Of a stretch of DNA of 64,000 nt, positions 27,014-37,290 are shown piece after piece (position 1 is the first letter of the stretch; each line of letters starts with the position of its first letter). The notes beneath the pieces were generated by a model that saw only the letters and a list, made by a program, of their open reading frames with translations, did not search any database and was not told the DNA's origin. Both the position numbers and the translations under genes were made by a program. Location: contig JAGPNK010000005.1 in the NCBI GenBank assembly GCA_020746835.1, positions 2,397,292 through 2,461,291 of the forward strand, given 5' to 3'. This DNA comes from Stachybotrys elegans (lineage: Eukaryota > Ascomycota > Sordariomycetes > Hypocreales > Stachybotryaceae).

Positions 27014-27678
27014 ATGATGTCTGGAGAGGCCTGGCTCTTTTTGCTGGCGGTGTTGATCAATGCCGTCAACCTGTTCCTGCAGGTTTTCTTCACTATCATG
27101 TACAGCGATCTGGAGTGGTATGTCAACCATGCGCCACCACATGGCGAGCCCCCTTTCATCTGGGCGAGAGTCGCACGCAGCATGCGACTGCTTCGTCCCC
27201 TTTGCGCAGCATCGCTGACCTGGCCCTTTTTAGTGATTACATCAACCCCATCGAGCTGTGCAACCGACTGAACACCTATATCATTCCCGAGGCTGCTGTT
27301 CACGGCTTCCTTACCTTCCTCTTCCTCATCAACGGATACTGGGTGCCTCTGATTCTCAACCTGCCCCTCCTCGGCTGGAACGTGAAGAAGTAAGCATGCG
27401 CGACAACGACCCCTCTCCCCGAGCTCGGACCTAGGTATTCTAACTCGCTTGTAGGATCGTCGACAACACTCACCTTCTCGATGCGACTGAGATCTTCCGA
27501 AAGCTCAACATTCACAAGAAGGTTCGTCGTTAATCAACTCCCCCCAACCCCCATTCCTCGGCCCTTGTCGCTCACATTTTGGCAGGAATCCTTCTTCAAG
27601 CTGGGCTTCCACCTGCTCATGTTCTTCTTCTACCTCTACAGCATGATCGTTGCTCTCATCCGCGACGAGACCTCCTAA
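27014..27678 (+). CDS. ERV14: Erv14/cornichon COPII cargo receptor
   Basis: This small three- or four-span ER membrane protein loads transmembrane cargo into COPII vesicles. Four exons (27014-27117, 27234-27389, 27455-27521, 27586-27678) join in phase to 139 aa, within one residue of yeast Erv14. Segments match cornichon throughout: an N-terminal hydrophobic span ([28 protein letters not shown]), the lumenal block [14 protein letters not shown], a second span ([26 protein letters not shown]), the cytosolic block [13 protein letters not shown] (the cargo/COPII-facing region), and a last span ([18 protein letters not shown]). Each splice site has a GTANGT/GTNCG donor and YAG acceptor, and reading frame is maintained only with these joins. 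Confidence 0.95.
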
Positions 27679-28439
27679 ACATCTTCCTCGAAAATAAGAC
27701 AACACGGCAGTGTCATGAACAGTTTGCTACGCACCATCAGGCACGGCCGCGTGGTTTCAAATGCAGAGGCGTAGGGAGTTGGTGGGACACGGGGGTGAAT
27801 GACTGGACTACATTGTATCTATCGACTCGGCGGAAAGGTTCAATCGTATGGGTACATGACGACGTGGCGGAACGGTATCGAAATTTATGAGCAAGAGGCG
27901 GACAGGCACCATTTTTGTCGGGTATATTATCTGCGAACTCGGGCGTTGGGGCTTTCAGTAGAGCGACTTTGCTGCGAGACTGGGTTTCGCATCCTGCCGA
28001 TAGAGCTTTTCACTGTTAATTATACACGCTGTGATGCAACACTGGGGTTATTCTGGGTGAACACGATTGTCATGCACAGAGATGTATGGAGGCAAAGCAG
28101 TATTGACTTTATCAAATGGCCCGAATAATGCCATAGACCTGGGCGATGCTTGACATCGGTGCTTTGTTGTAGTTGAGTTTATCACTAAATGGCCATGGTG
28201 CCTCTGGTTATGAATGCAATGCACTTGTAAGGGTCTGAATGGATCACGGTCACGTGATATCGTGATGTTGTCTTGGTACCCATCGCTGTGCTAATTAGAA
28301 GTGCGTATATCAAAGTTCGACAAGCCGCGCTATCAAAGCTACCAGGCCTGAAACTCGAAGTGGAAGGTCTGCTGTCAACCCAATTGCTTGAAAATCGACT
28401 TTGTTTTCCGCGGCCGACGACGCCTTCGATCTTGCAACC
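27679..28439. promoter_or_regulatory. Spacer with PRP17 promoter
   Basis: These 761 bases hold the ERV14 3' UTR and the PRP17 promoter. The palindrome TCACGTGA followed by TAT lies at 28250-28257, about 185 bases before the PRP17 start. Confidence 0.5.
28250..28257. promoter_or_regulatory. TCACGTGA palindrome upstream of PRP17
   Basis: A CACGTG core in a perfect 8-bp palindrome sits about 185 bases from the start codon, a typical place for a Cbf1-like site in fungal housekeeping promoters. The binding factor is inferred only from the motif. Confidence 0.45.
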
Positions 28440-30035
28440 ATGGCCGACTTTGGAGACTATCCGCCAAACATGGCACCCAAAGATGCGCTCGTTGTCAGGC
28501 AGCTGGCAGAGCCTGAGCATGCTGTTGTTCGATATTCCGCCGAAGACCTATCGCGCCCAACTGCCGGGCCTCTAAATCCTTTCAAACCGGACGATAATGG
28601 GCTCAAGCGCAAAAACATCCTGACTGGTCACGCCGAAGAGACCTTTGTGAGCGAGCATACTTTCCGAAGCAAGCATCGCGCGATAGAAAGACGAGGTGGT
28701 CCGGAACGCGAGTACCAGAGCAATGCTGCTATCAGAGCAGAGGCCGCTCGGATACGCGCTGGCAGGGAGGAGAAAGGCGATGCGACCGTCGCAGAGGGCC
28801 CTGGCGCCTATGTCGGGCCTTGGGCCAAGTACAGCAAACCCGAATTCGAGATCGTCGAAAATGAGGATGAGCTTGGCAGCGATGAGGAATATGAGATTGT
28901 TGAGGAGGAGGAGGAGGAGGATGTGGTAGAGAGCGGCACACGAGTCGGCGCGCCTCCCGCGGCGCTGCTCCGCCGGAAAGAGGTCGAAGAACAGGGCAAC
29001 GAGACGACTACGTTCCACGGATCACAACAATACGATTACCAAGGGCGAACATATATGCACGTACCCCAAGACCTGGATATCGATCTACGGAAGGAGGTTG
29101 GCAGTGTCACGAATTACATTCCCAAGAAGCAGATTCACTCTTGGAAGAGTCATACGCAGGCTATTACAGCGGTGCGCTTCTTCCCCGAAGCAGGCCACCT
29201 TCTGCTGTCCTCGAGCGCCGATTCGACGGTCAAAATCTGGGATGTATACCATGATAGGGAGCTCCTACGAACCTACTCGGGACATTCCAAGGCAGTCTCG
29301 GATATCTGTTTCAACCGAACCGGCACACAGTTCCTATCGTCATCCTACGATCGCATGATCAAGCTGTGGGACACCGAGACGGGAGTCTGCTTGAATAAGT
29401 TCACGACTGGAAAGACGCCGCACACCATCAAGTTCAACCCAGACCCGGAGCACTCCAACGAGTTCTTAGCAGGCATGTCGGACAACAAGATTGTTCAGTT
29501 CGATACAAGAACGCCTGGAGAAGTGGTTCAGGAGTACGATCACCACCTGGCCGCCATCAACACGATCGTTTTTATCGATGGCAATCGCCGGTTCATGACC
29601 ACATCTGACGACAAGTCGTTGCGGGCTTGGGACTACAACATTCCCGTCCCCATCAAATACATTGCTGAGCCAGATATGTACCCCATGACGCGTGCGGCCG
29701 CGCATCCCAGCGGCAAGTACGTGGCCTACCAGAGCTCCGACAATCAGATCCTCGTCTTCACCGCACAGGAAAAGATCCGACAAAACAGAAAGAAGAGCTA
29801 CCGTGGGCACAACAACGCCGGCATGGGGATCGACTTGGATTGCAGTCCCGATGGACAGTTCTTGGCATCTGGCGATTCGGGCGGCTTCGTCTGCTTTTGG
29901 GACTGGAAGACGTCCAAGATGTATCACAAGATCAAGGCCAGCAACCAGGCTGTGACTTCCGTCAAGTGGCATCCTCAGGAGACCAGCAAGGTGATTACGG
30001 CAGGCATGGACGGTGAGATCAAGTACTGGGATTAA
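28440..30035 (+). CDS. PRP17: Pre-mRNA-processing factor 17 (Prp17/Cdc40)
   Basis: This WD40 protein of the spliceosome is needed for the second catalytic step. It is an intronless 531-aa protein starting MADFGDYPPNMAPKDALV. The N-terminal half has the Prp17-specific blocks AGPLNPFKP, KRKNILTGHAEETFVSEHTF and GPWAKY, then a Glu-rich patch and RTYMHVPQDLDIDLRKE. From about residue 235 seven WD40 repeats follow, with recurring SADSTVKIWD, SYDRMIKLWD, DDKSLRAWD, DSGGFVCFWDW and MDGEIKYWD. KSYRGHNNAGMGIDLDCSPDG is diagnostic for the family. The start is the first ATG that gives the conserved N-terminus. The gene is convergent with the SET-domain gene. Confidence 0.95.
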   Translation: MADFGDYPPNMAPKDALVVRQLAEPEHAVVRYSAEDLSRPTAGPLNPFKPDDNGLKRKNILTGHAEETFVSEHTFRSKHRAIERRGGPEREYQSNAAIRAEAARIRAGREEKGDATVAEGPGAYVGPWAKYSKPEFEIVENEDELGSDEEYEIVEEEEEEDVVESGTRVGAPPAALLRRKEVEEQGNETTTFHGSQQYDYQGRTYMHVPQDLDIDLRKEVGSVTNYIPKKQIHSWKSHTQAITAVRFFPEAGHLLLSSSADSTVKIWDVYHDRELLRTYSGHSKAVSDICFNRTGTQFLSSSYDRMIKLWDTETGVCLNKFTTGKTPHTIKFNPDPEHSNEFLAGMSDNKIVQFDTRTPGEVVQEYDHHLAAINTIVFIDGNRRFMTTSDDKSLRAWDYNIPVPIKYIAEPDMYPMTRAAAHPSGKYVAYQSSDNQILVFTAQEKIRQNRKKSYRGHNNAGMGIDLDCSPDGQFLASGDSGGFVCFWDWKTSKMYHKIKASNQAVTSVKWHPQETSKVITAGMDGEIKYWD

Positions 30036-30462
30036 AGAACGCACGAGGGAAAGACAAGTGTACAGCATGGCGTTTGGAAATGCAGGATCAAGAAAAGGTA
30101 CCATAATACTATTTGTAAAATCGTTGGCAGATGCCAATCACTATCGGGAGCCCTGAAGGCTGGTAGCTTCATTTTACTGAATCCTTCCACGGAAGTATGA
30201 CCATCGAACCTTGGGCAGTTTGAGCGGTCAACATGGGAAGATTCTTCAAACATAGCCGTCAGAATGACCTGTTCTCTGGTTGCACTTGAAGCTGCAATGG
30301 GGCAAACTGATCGCTTGTATATATGGCCAGTATCTATCCTGTCACTCTTCTCCCCATGTGAATCCCATCCAGCAGCATGTATCAAAGATGCAAAGCTCCC
30401 GTGAGAGGCCTCATATGGGCTGGTCCGCCGTGGTGATGACGTGCTGTCCGGCTCCCCTCCTG
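30036..30462. other. Convergent intergenic spacer
   Basis: These 427 bases lie between PRP17 and the SET-domain gene and presumably hold both 3' UTRs. No further gene is seen. Confidence 0.55.
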
Positions 30463-31487
30463 TCACCATTCAGCCAAAAGACCCGACAACACCTCTTCTT
30501 GAGTCAATCCTGGGCAAGCTCCGCACCGGCAGCGAAATCCATAATAATGATATAACAGGGCTGGAGTTTGATTTCCGTAGGAGATGGTGAGCTCCTCTCC
30601 TGCCGGGATGGTATCCTTGCACACCGATAGTGTCAGGCAATTGCTCTTCTTATCAAAAGCGAACTCAATATTTTGAGAAGGACGGCATGCGTGGTTGAAG
30701 CGGGCTGCGATTGGGAATAGCCCGGCTTCATGTCCGTATACTTTAAAGCTATACAAAAAATTAGTGGGACATGGTCAGTCATTGTATGGGTGCTTCAGTC
30801 CCATGTTGGTGGTCGGGTGTGTAAGTGCTGCCGCGAGCAGTGCAGGTGCAGCACTAGGTAGACCGCTTACCAGTTGGTTGCCCAGACGGCTTGGATGGGA
30901 GGTGTCCCGGGTTTCAAGTGCACGTTTGCGTGCAGGCTAAGTGCGATACGCCGTGATTCAGGATCGAGTCTATAAAACTCATCGAAGAGTGTTTCGATGT
31001 TGGCTATGAGCAGGGGCGCCTCTCTCAGTATGTCTTGGCCTTGGTATAAGGGCTTCACGGCCCTGACTCCCCATCCCGCGATTTTTGATGGGTAAATTTC
31101 GAAGTACTCGTTTCCAAAATCGGGACGTGGCGATGTCTTCTTGGTGATGGGTATGGATATCTGGCTAAGTTTTTGTAAGCCAATTGGACGGATGGGGAGC
31201 GAAGCTCGACACGACGCAGACTGTTCGGAATAGCGTGCAGCCTCTCGAGCTTATAAAGCATACCTCTTGAAAGCTAGTATAGATTCTAGGTCTCCCTTAA
31301 ATTGCTCTTCATGTATTTCGGGAAGATGTTGGACATCCAGTCCTAGGATGTCCAGCAGTCTGCGAGAGTCTGTTTGCTCTCGCCTAGATTTGGGTTCTGT
31401 GTCGGCGAGATCCAGATATGAAGGTGCTGTAACTGACATGTTGGTTGAAAGCAGGGCGTTATGAGGGTGGATAAGAATATTGGCCAT
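30463..31487 (-). CDS. Small SET-domain protein (putative lysine methyltransferase)
   Basis: Three exons (31264-31487, 30871-31164, 30463-30748) join in phase to 267 aa. The SET core is recognisable: the N-SET strand YFEIYPSKIAGWGVRAVKPLYQGQDILREAPLL, the knot-forming segment GLFPIAARFNHACRPSQN (RFNHxCxPN-like) and GEELTISYG with the catalytic Tyr, followed by a Cys-rich post-SET (YGFRCRCGACPG). It resembles the small fungal SET proteins near the SMYD/Set5 group. Targets are unknown and may be histone or non-histone. The first 75 residues are weakly conserved-looking, and a later ATG at 31439 is an alternative start. The acceptor at 31165 (CTTAG) is chosen over an adjacent CCAG because only it keeps the SET frame. 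Confidence 0.82.
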
Positions 31488-32052
31488 TTGGCAAGAGAGC
31501 GAGTTGTGAACAGATGTCAGTGTTCGGGAGGAGGGCCGTCAGTAAGAAGCAGGTGGTGGTCCGGGCGAATGTCATTAACAGCACAAAGAGGTCCATATGT
31601 AGGTATGTTGCACCTGGAGTGAACTGGCACCCTCCAGAGAAGAGAGCAATCCACATAAGAAGGAAGAAAAGTTCAACGACAGAGATTAATGGCACTAGCC
31701 ATGTATTATTAAAGGGCAGCCGGTTATGTTACACAGAGATGTATGTTGCCTCTTCCGGCTACCTAAGGGTATCAATTCTTTATCTATCCCACTACATTGT
31801 CCGAACGCCGAGTATGTTCCTGTCTATCCACCCTCCGTGAGTGTGTGCTGTGCGTGCACGCTGCACCATGGTATTAATACAGTAAGTAGGTATTGTTAAA
31901 ATAAACACGGCATGTTTGTCTACGAGTCAGTTTGTGCCTCGGGCGATGTACGTGACTTCTTCGCGACTGTCAGATGCTTTATTCATTAAGGTACTTGCAA
32001 GGGCCTCACCTGTGTTGCCGTCCCCATTCGTACGATAAGCACGAGCGACGGC
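31488..32052. other. Spacer between SET-domain and F-box genes
   Basis: These 565 bases hold the SET gene promoter and the F-box gene 3' UTR. No gene, RNA or repeat is recognised. Confidence 0.5.
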
Positions 32053-32724
32053 TTAGGCCTTTCTTCGAGGTCGAAGGGGACAATCGCCTCCACAGTCTGG
32101 GCATCTCAGACAGCCTGGCTTTGACCAGATCTTCCGGCACCTGCAGACCCAAAGATCCCTCCCTGTTCTTGTAACCAAGCAGTCGAACGGCGCATGAAGA
32201 CCTTCTTTGACACCACAGTCTATGCAAAACCGTCGAAGCATGACTTCTCGATCGGTGTGGTGTGGTGCCCTTGCTCGCACAATCTGCCCTTGCAAGTCAA
32301 CATGAACAGAGAGGGGCTGGTACATGTCGAAATGATCGGGCGAGCGAACACGAAAGCAAATGTAGCATTCGAAATTCCCTGGTCTGAACTCATGGCCCTT
32401 CTCGTTGGGTCTGTGTTGCGGGAAGTCCTTCACAGCCTTCATGACGAAGTAGGTCTTGTCCACAGGATCGGCCATGGCCTGAGGGTTGATGGCTCTGTGG
32501 AAATGACGATTCATTGTCGATAGGTATATCAGAGACTGGTAGTCGAGAAGCGAATACACCATTCTTTGCACTTCGTCGGGAAGGCGTTCTATTATAGAGG
32601 GCCGAGGCGCTGCCACCCGGGTGGCGGGCGCATGGAGTAGAGGACGAGGAGGGGGGAGGGTGGTTCTGGTCTGCCTGTGAGTCCTGGGCTCTGGCAGAAG
32701 AGGCATTGCGCGTAGGGCAATCAT
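32053..32724 (-). CDS. F-box protein with Cys-rich C-terminus
   Basis: This single exon of 223 aa starts at the first ATG in frame (32724; the next is at 32706). The frame stays open upstream to 32904 without another ATG, so an extra 5' exon is possible. A Pro-rich start leads to an F-box of about 40 residues (IIERLPDEVQRMVYSLLDYQSLIYLSTMNRHFHRAI). The remainder is Cys/His-rich: CYICFRVR, RRFCIDCGVKEG, VCRCRKIW and CLRCPDCGGDCP, which looks like zinc coordination. F-box proteins recruit substrates to SCF ubiquitin ligases through Skp1. Similar 'F-box plus Cys-rich tail' proteins are widespread and poorly studied in filamentous fungi. The substrate is unknown. Confidence 0.78.
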   Translation of the reverse strand: MIALRAMPLLPEPRTHRQTRTTLPPPRPLLHAPATRVAAPRPSIIERLPDEVQRMVYSLLDYQSLIYLSTMNRHFHRAINPQAMADPVDKTYFVMKAVKDFPQHRPNEKGHEFRPGNFECYICFRVRSPDHFDMYQPLSVHVDLQGQIVRARAPHHTDREVMLRRFCIDCGVKEGLHAPFDCLVTRTGRDLWVCRCRKIWSKPGCLRCPDCGGDCPLRPRRKA

Positions 32725-34157
32725 TATCAGCCCAGACAAGAGTGGTGGTGACGTTGGAAGCGGGAGTGGCAGATGGTGGCCGGATCTTGTTTGTGGAAGA
32801 GAAAGCTTTTGGGGGCGGCAGTCTTTGGATATCCAAGCAATACGTCGAAAGCGAGACACAACTCCTACCAGAGGAGTACGGTGGAACCTTGGAGACCAGA
32901 ACACGGAGCGAAGGAATGGAGTCTTAATATACTATGGCCACAACAAGGCCAAAGCCAGGGAGCACTGGTTGGCTACGTTTCAAAGACTGCCGAGACAGCT
33001 CGCTTGACTGCCGGGTAACGATGGTACAGCCGATGGGGGAACAAAAGGGCACGTCGGTACGGGCGTAGCGACGAAGTATTCTTGTAATTGGTTCCCAAGC
33101 GACGGTACTAGAACCCGCGGCTGCTCTTCCGGGAACCATGAGCGTGGCTCCCATGTGCCTGAAGGAGCGAGGACATGACATGGAGGACCTAGACCTTGGT
33201 ATGGATTCCCCACTCCGGTACCACAGAGTGCCAGGCGCCGGTCGCGGCCAAAATCGTGCAGAGGCGCATCTGCATGGGATGGTAGTTCGGGTAACCAGGG
33301 TTGAGGGGAAGGCCAGGGCGAGACTTGGGATGGCAGCATGACGGCAAAGGCCTACGTATTCCCCTGGTCTAGAGGGAAGCGAAACAGCAGGGGCTGTCCA
33401 TTAGTAAGGAGGAAAGAGGAAAGGGAGAAGAAGGCAAAGGGCAGAGAGATGCACCACCCGGAGACTTCGTATTTGGTGTCTTGCTTGGCTGGCATGTCAA
33501 GCCCAAAGAGATTAAGGTGAGGGGGACTCCGTACGGCAGACAGGATCAAGTGTGCCAACGTGTGCTCCTGTCTGTCGAAAGTCCCCGTGTGATGTGCCAG
33601 AAGGAGATGGCTCGCAAAGCAAAGCCTTCATTCAATGGGAGTATGGAGTAGTGCAAATATTAGCCCCACGAAACTGGTTGGATCAGAAAGCAAGTGGTGA
33701 GGTCGGGCACAGTCGCCACGGCCGGCGGAAGAGTTCCCCGGAAGACTAGTCATGCCCTATCCACAGCAACAGGAACCAGCCGGCTGGGTCAGAGGCAGGC
33801 ATCAGCTGCTGCAGCCTGTGTAGGAAGAAGGGAGCGAGAAGGCATGGAGCGCGGCCATGGAACAACGACGGATTCTTCTGCGGTCGGCGGGGCGCAGTCT
33901 TGGGAAGCTCCAAAGAGCAGGGAATCCTTGATTCTAACAGGTCTTCAGGGGTGTGTTTGACAACGGCTTGACCCGCAGACGCACGCACGCGACATCCGAG
34001 CGAGGAAATTGTATCCTTCTATCCTGGCGAGACCCGTCCTGGGAGTTACGGCTCGTGCCCATAAATGTGATTTGTTGCGGCTCGCTGCGAGTCGTTGTTG
34101 ACTGGCGACCTTACTTGCCCATTTCTTAATACTTTATTTTGCAAAACATTCCTCCTC

Positions 34158-34200
34158 TTTTTCTCTCTCTTTCTTCTTCTCTTCTTCTTCTTCTTCTCTC
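34158..34200. repeat. CT/CTT microsatellite
   Basis: This is a pure pyrimidine tract made of TC and TTC units, with the cleanest CTT run at about 34171-34197. It is purine-free on the plus strand for over 40 bases and may form unusual DNA structure or act as a nucleosome-poor promoter element. Confidence 0.85.
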
Positions 34201-34472
34201 CCCCCATATCGAAGACAGTGCGAGTATGGTGATACCTGAGGTTATTTACTTATAGCTGGCTGCTTTCGGGGGCAAATCTCCCGACAAACTGTAGCTGACA
34301 GGCATACTGCCGATCATGACCAGACGTAGTCGGGCGCGCCGGTTCGACACTGACGAGGATATTGGCTAATGCTTGAGGAAGCTTGGGAGTAAAATGAAAA
34401 GGAAGGACCCGAGTAGCCTCAGGGGCGTGGACTCTTCCTGGCCACCCAGAGATACCCAGCAGTTTAATGCCA

Positions 34473-34502
34473 CCATGCCATGCCATGCCATGCCATGCCA
34501 TG
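34473..34502. repeat. CCATG pentanucleotide tandem repeat, six units
   Basis: Six perfect copies of CCATG occur in tandem, followed by a decayed TCAT. The period is not a multiple of three and the array is not within a supported gene. Confidence 0.9.
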
Positions 34503-35755
34503 TCATATGAATCCAGGCAAACATGTATGACTGTCCTTTTTTCGGATACATGTGCAACCACTAGTGGAGGTGCAATAGGTAGTGCGCGGTGTTGCTGGGC
34601 TTCTTTTCCGTTTATAGTCCGATACATACTTGTGCCTATGCAGGGGAGCGGGTCCTCAATCCTACATAATGGCTGCTTCTAGGGCCGTCAACTGTCCATG
34701 GGCTCGGTGTCGCTGCCTCGGAACGCAAAGCCAGGTTCCCTGGTGAAGGAGATCCTTCGGAGCGACACACGGATGTGATTTGATTTCGCAAATTCTTACT
34801 TATCCACATGGTCCAACCCTCGTATCTCGCGAACTTGTAGTGCTGGTCACCAGGTAGGTAGTCGTGATGTAATAAAGACGACGGCTAATTCTCTCCGACG
34901 GGCGTCCTCGTCATAGAGGGAAGACGCGAAAAGAAGAGAGCGGACAGCGATGTTGGTTGAATTTCTTTGTCTTGGCCTCTGTCGTGCCGTACCAAGCGGG
35001 GAAGATCCCGGGAGTGAACGCAGAGCATACAGGTAGGATAAAAGGGCTTGACAGGTGGTGAAGATGCAGAACGGTATCTCACTGTATGTACTCTGCTCAT
35101 TCCCGGGGTAGGTACTAAGTACCGTTTCGCTTGAACGTGATGAATGGAAGGTACTTACCTTGAAAGGGAAGTACCTAGTATCCTTATGCAGGTACTACTA
35201 ATACCAGGCACGCATAATTCACCGCACAGGCAGATATCAATAACAGCCATTCCTTTGTGCCGAACGGGGTTGCAGCACGTACGTGTATAATGAATGTCGT
35301 TGATGTGAATTATATCCCACCTGGGGCTTACCATTGTACTGCATAAAGACCTGCCACTGTAAATATTACAGCACTGAGCACGGGTCGATTTCGTATATTC
35401 AAGTTTGTTGCAACGGATGTCCCCAAGCACTCTCGTCACGCCGATGAACGCCATTGACACCCACACCACCTCGCTGTGTCATTGGACGAGATGCCATATA
35501 CTTCCCGATGGGCCACGGCTCAGTGGTTGCTGCTTGCCCTTGCCCACGCCCACCATGCTACTTTCCGCCCGCTTTCCTTGTCTTCGGCCAAACGAGGAAG
35601 GAAAGCAGCACTCAATCACGGATATCGCTGCAACATGAGAAACTCACGTTTGAAAGCCTCCCTACCGACACCAGCATCATGCATCCACCACCACACTCGC
35701 TTAACGTTGCCCTCGACGGTCACACGATTTACTAGTATGCTCCCAGTCTATCGCT

Positions 35756-36958
35756 ATGCCATCTAAGAGCCCGGCCAGCTGTATCAGTACACCCGAGGAT
35801 GTACACCAGCACAACGCAGCCATCATTGGGCCTGGGGTAGGTTGGACTCCCAACTCGCCGGCTGGGGCATGGGCTTCGGTCAGGAACGGGAGCATATATC
35901 TACGGCTATCTGACCATGGCAAACAGGTTCTGGTATCATCCACGTGCGTGGGGGCGCTGGCTACTCTCATATCAGTCTGTATTATCATCGGAGAATTGTT
36001 TGGGTGGAAGGCTATTCTCAGAAGGAGGATCCTCTATTCCTACAGCGACACATCGATTCTCCAAGCCATTACTCTGCAGGGTAAGCGCCCTCAAACCAAA
36101 TCGCTGCTTTCTGAACCCCAGCTCACACGTGTATCCCATGTCTCAGTTATCGGGCTGTGTACGATTGGCAATACTCTGCTGCGAGATTTCCTTGCCAACT
36201 GGCTGATTTCGCTTATCTACCTCATCGGCCACAATGCTTGCGTACTGGCGCTCATGCGTGAGTACCAACATGACCGCGTTCTTCGGTTGCTACGACAGTT
36301 TCTGATGGTGGTCGGCATGATTCCATGGAGTGTCTCTGGTGCGCTCCTCGCGTATGTTGCTCCAATGAGCTCCCTCAATGGGGAGACAACCATGGGACGT
36401 CTTCTGGAAGCAAGAAGCCGCGGAGTGCAAGCGCATGGCCCTCTCGTTCTAACCGCCATCGCTCTCGTTGTCACGAACTGGGTCGTTCTCGCCATCGAAA
36501 CGTGGCTTATCAACTCCCGGAAGAATAGCCTAGGAGATAAGCTGTTTCAAAATTCTCGGCTTCTGGGTGTTATGCTTCTAGCTGGCTGCGCTGTTGCTGC
36601 GGGTTTAAAGCTATTCACCACCGCACAAACCTCCCATGACACTGGCGCCGAACACTCGCAATGGGCATACGGACAGATCATGACAGTCGTTGTGCTTTAC
36701 TATCCCACGCTTTCGGCGGTCCTGCTCTACAGAGGTCTGAAGGAGGAGCTGAAGAATCACCCGCCAGCCGACAGCGAGAGCCTCTCAATCTATGATGACG
36801 AATCGCGCTCTACAGGACGTTTGTACCCTTCGAGCGCGTCGGACAAGCGGTCTTGCGATGATGAGGCCGGCTGGTGGTACATGGGTACACCTAGCTTAAG
36901 AAGCAGCCCGGAACAGGCAAGCCCCAAGTGTCCGTCTGTATCCTATACAAGTCCCTAG
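35756..36958 (+). CDS. Multipass membrane protein, function unknown
   Basis: The open frame gives 400 aa from the ATG at 35756. A 66-nt stretch at 36081-36146 has a GTAAGC donor, a branch-like CTGAAC/CTCAC and a CTCAG acceptor. It is probably an intron that happens to be a multiple of three without stops. Splicing gives 378 aa and joins LQ-VIGLCTIG into a smooth hydrophobic segment. About six or seven membrane spans are visible: VSSTCVGALATLISVCIIIG, the region around LANWLISLIYLIGHNACVLAL, FLMVVGMIPWSVSGALLAYV, VLTAIALVVTNWVVLAIETW, LLGVMLLAGCAVAAGL and IMTVVVLYYPTLSAVLLY. The tail is hydrophilic and Ser-rich. No signal peptide or named family is recognised; it might be a receptor-like or transporter-like protein. 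Confidence 0.72.
   Translation: MPSKSPASCISTPEDVHQHNAAIIGPGVGWTPNSPAGAWASVRNGSIYLRLSDHGKQVLVSSTCVGALATLISVCIIIGELFGWKAILRRRILYSYSDTSILQAITLQGKRPQTKSLLSEPQLTRVSHVSVIGLCTIGNTLLRDFLANWLISLIYLIGHNACVLALMREYQHDRVLRLLRQFLMVVGMIPWSVSGALLAYVAPMSSLNGETTMGRLLEARSRGVQAHGPLVLTAIALVVTNWVVLAIETWLINSRKNSLGDKLFQNSRLLGVMLLAGCAVAAGLKLFTTAQTSHDTGAEHSQWAYGQIMTVVVLYYPTLSAVLLYRGLKEELKNHPPADSESLSIYDDESRSTGRLYPSSASDKRSCDDEAGWWYMGTPSLRSSPEQASPKCPSVSYTSP
36081..36146 (+). other. Probable in-frame intron of 66 nt
   Basis: It begins GTAAGC and ends CTCAG, is free of stops in the coding frame and is exactly 22 codons long. Retention would insert 22 mainly polar residues next to a membrane span. Confidence 0.6.
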
Positions 36959-37290
36959 GAAGGAAATGGTATTCCTCTGCGTGTCCCCAAGCTGGTGAGA
37001 GCAGACAGAAAATCGTGTCAAAAGCGCCGGGCCTCGATATAGTCTATGCAGTTACAACTAACGCTGATACATCGCCAAGCTTTCTTCCCCTCTATTGCCC
37101 AGTGAAGTGCTACAAAGGAACTTGATCGGAGCCAAGATCTACCCAGATCCAGGATGTGGCGGCCGATGTATGTATTGTTCCTGTCTCATTCACGACATCT
37201 CAGTCGGCCCATCCTAGGCATGACACAAACAATGAGTCGGGTCGTCTGGTGCATGAATGATGAAGTAATTAAATTTATTTGTTATGAATT
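36959..37290. other. Convergent intergenic spacer
   Basis: These 332 bases lie between the membrane protein gene and the end of the extended flavodoxin-like frame. They presumably hold both 3' UTRs. No gene is seen. Confidence 0.5.

Larger units (their letters stand above)
32725..35755. other. Gene-poor 3.0 kb interval
   Basis: This is the longest gene-free stretch in the GC-normal part of the window. It contains short overlapping ORFs without domains, a CTT microsatellite (about 34171-34197), a CCATG pentamer array (34473-34502) and a cluster of AGGTAC/TACCTA motifs around 35100-35210. It may carry long 5' leaders of the flanking divergent genes or a non-coding RNA; the sequence alone does not decide. 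Confidence 0.5.
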
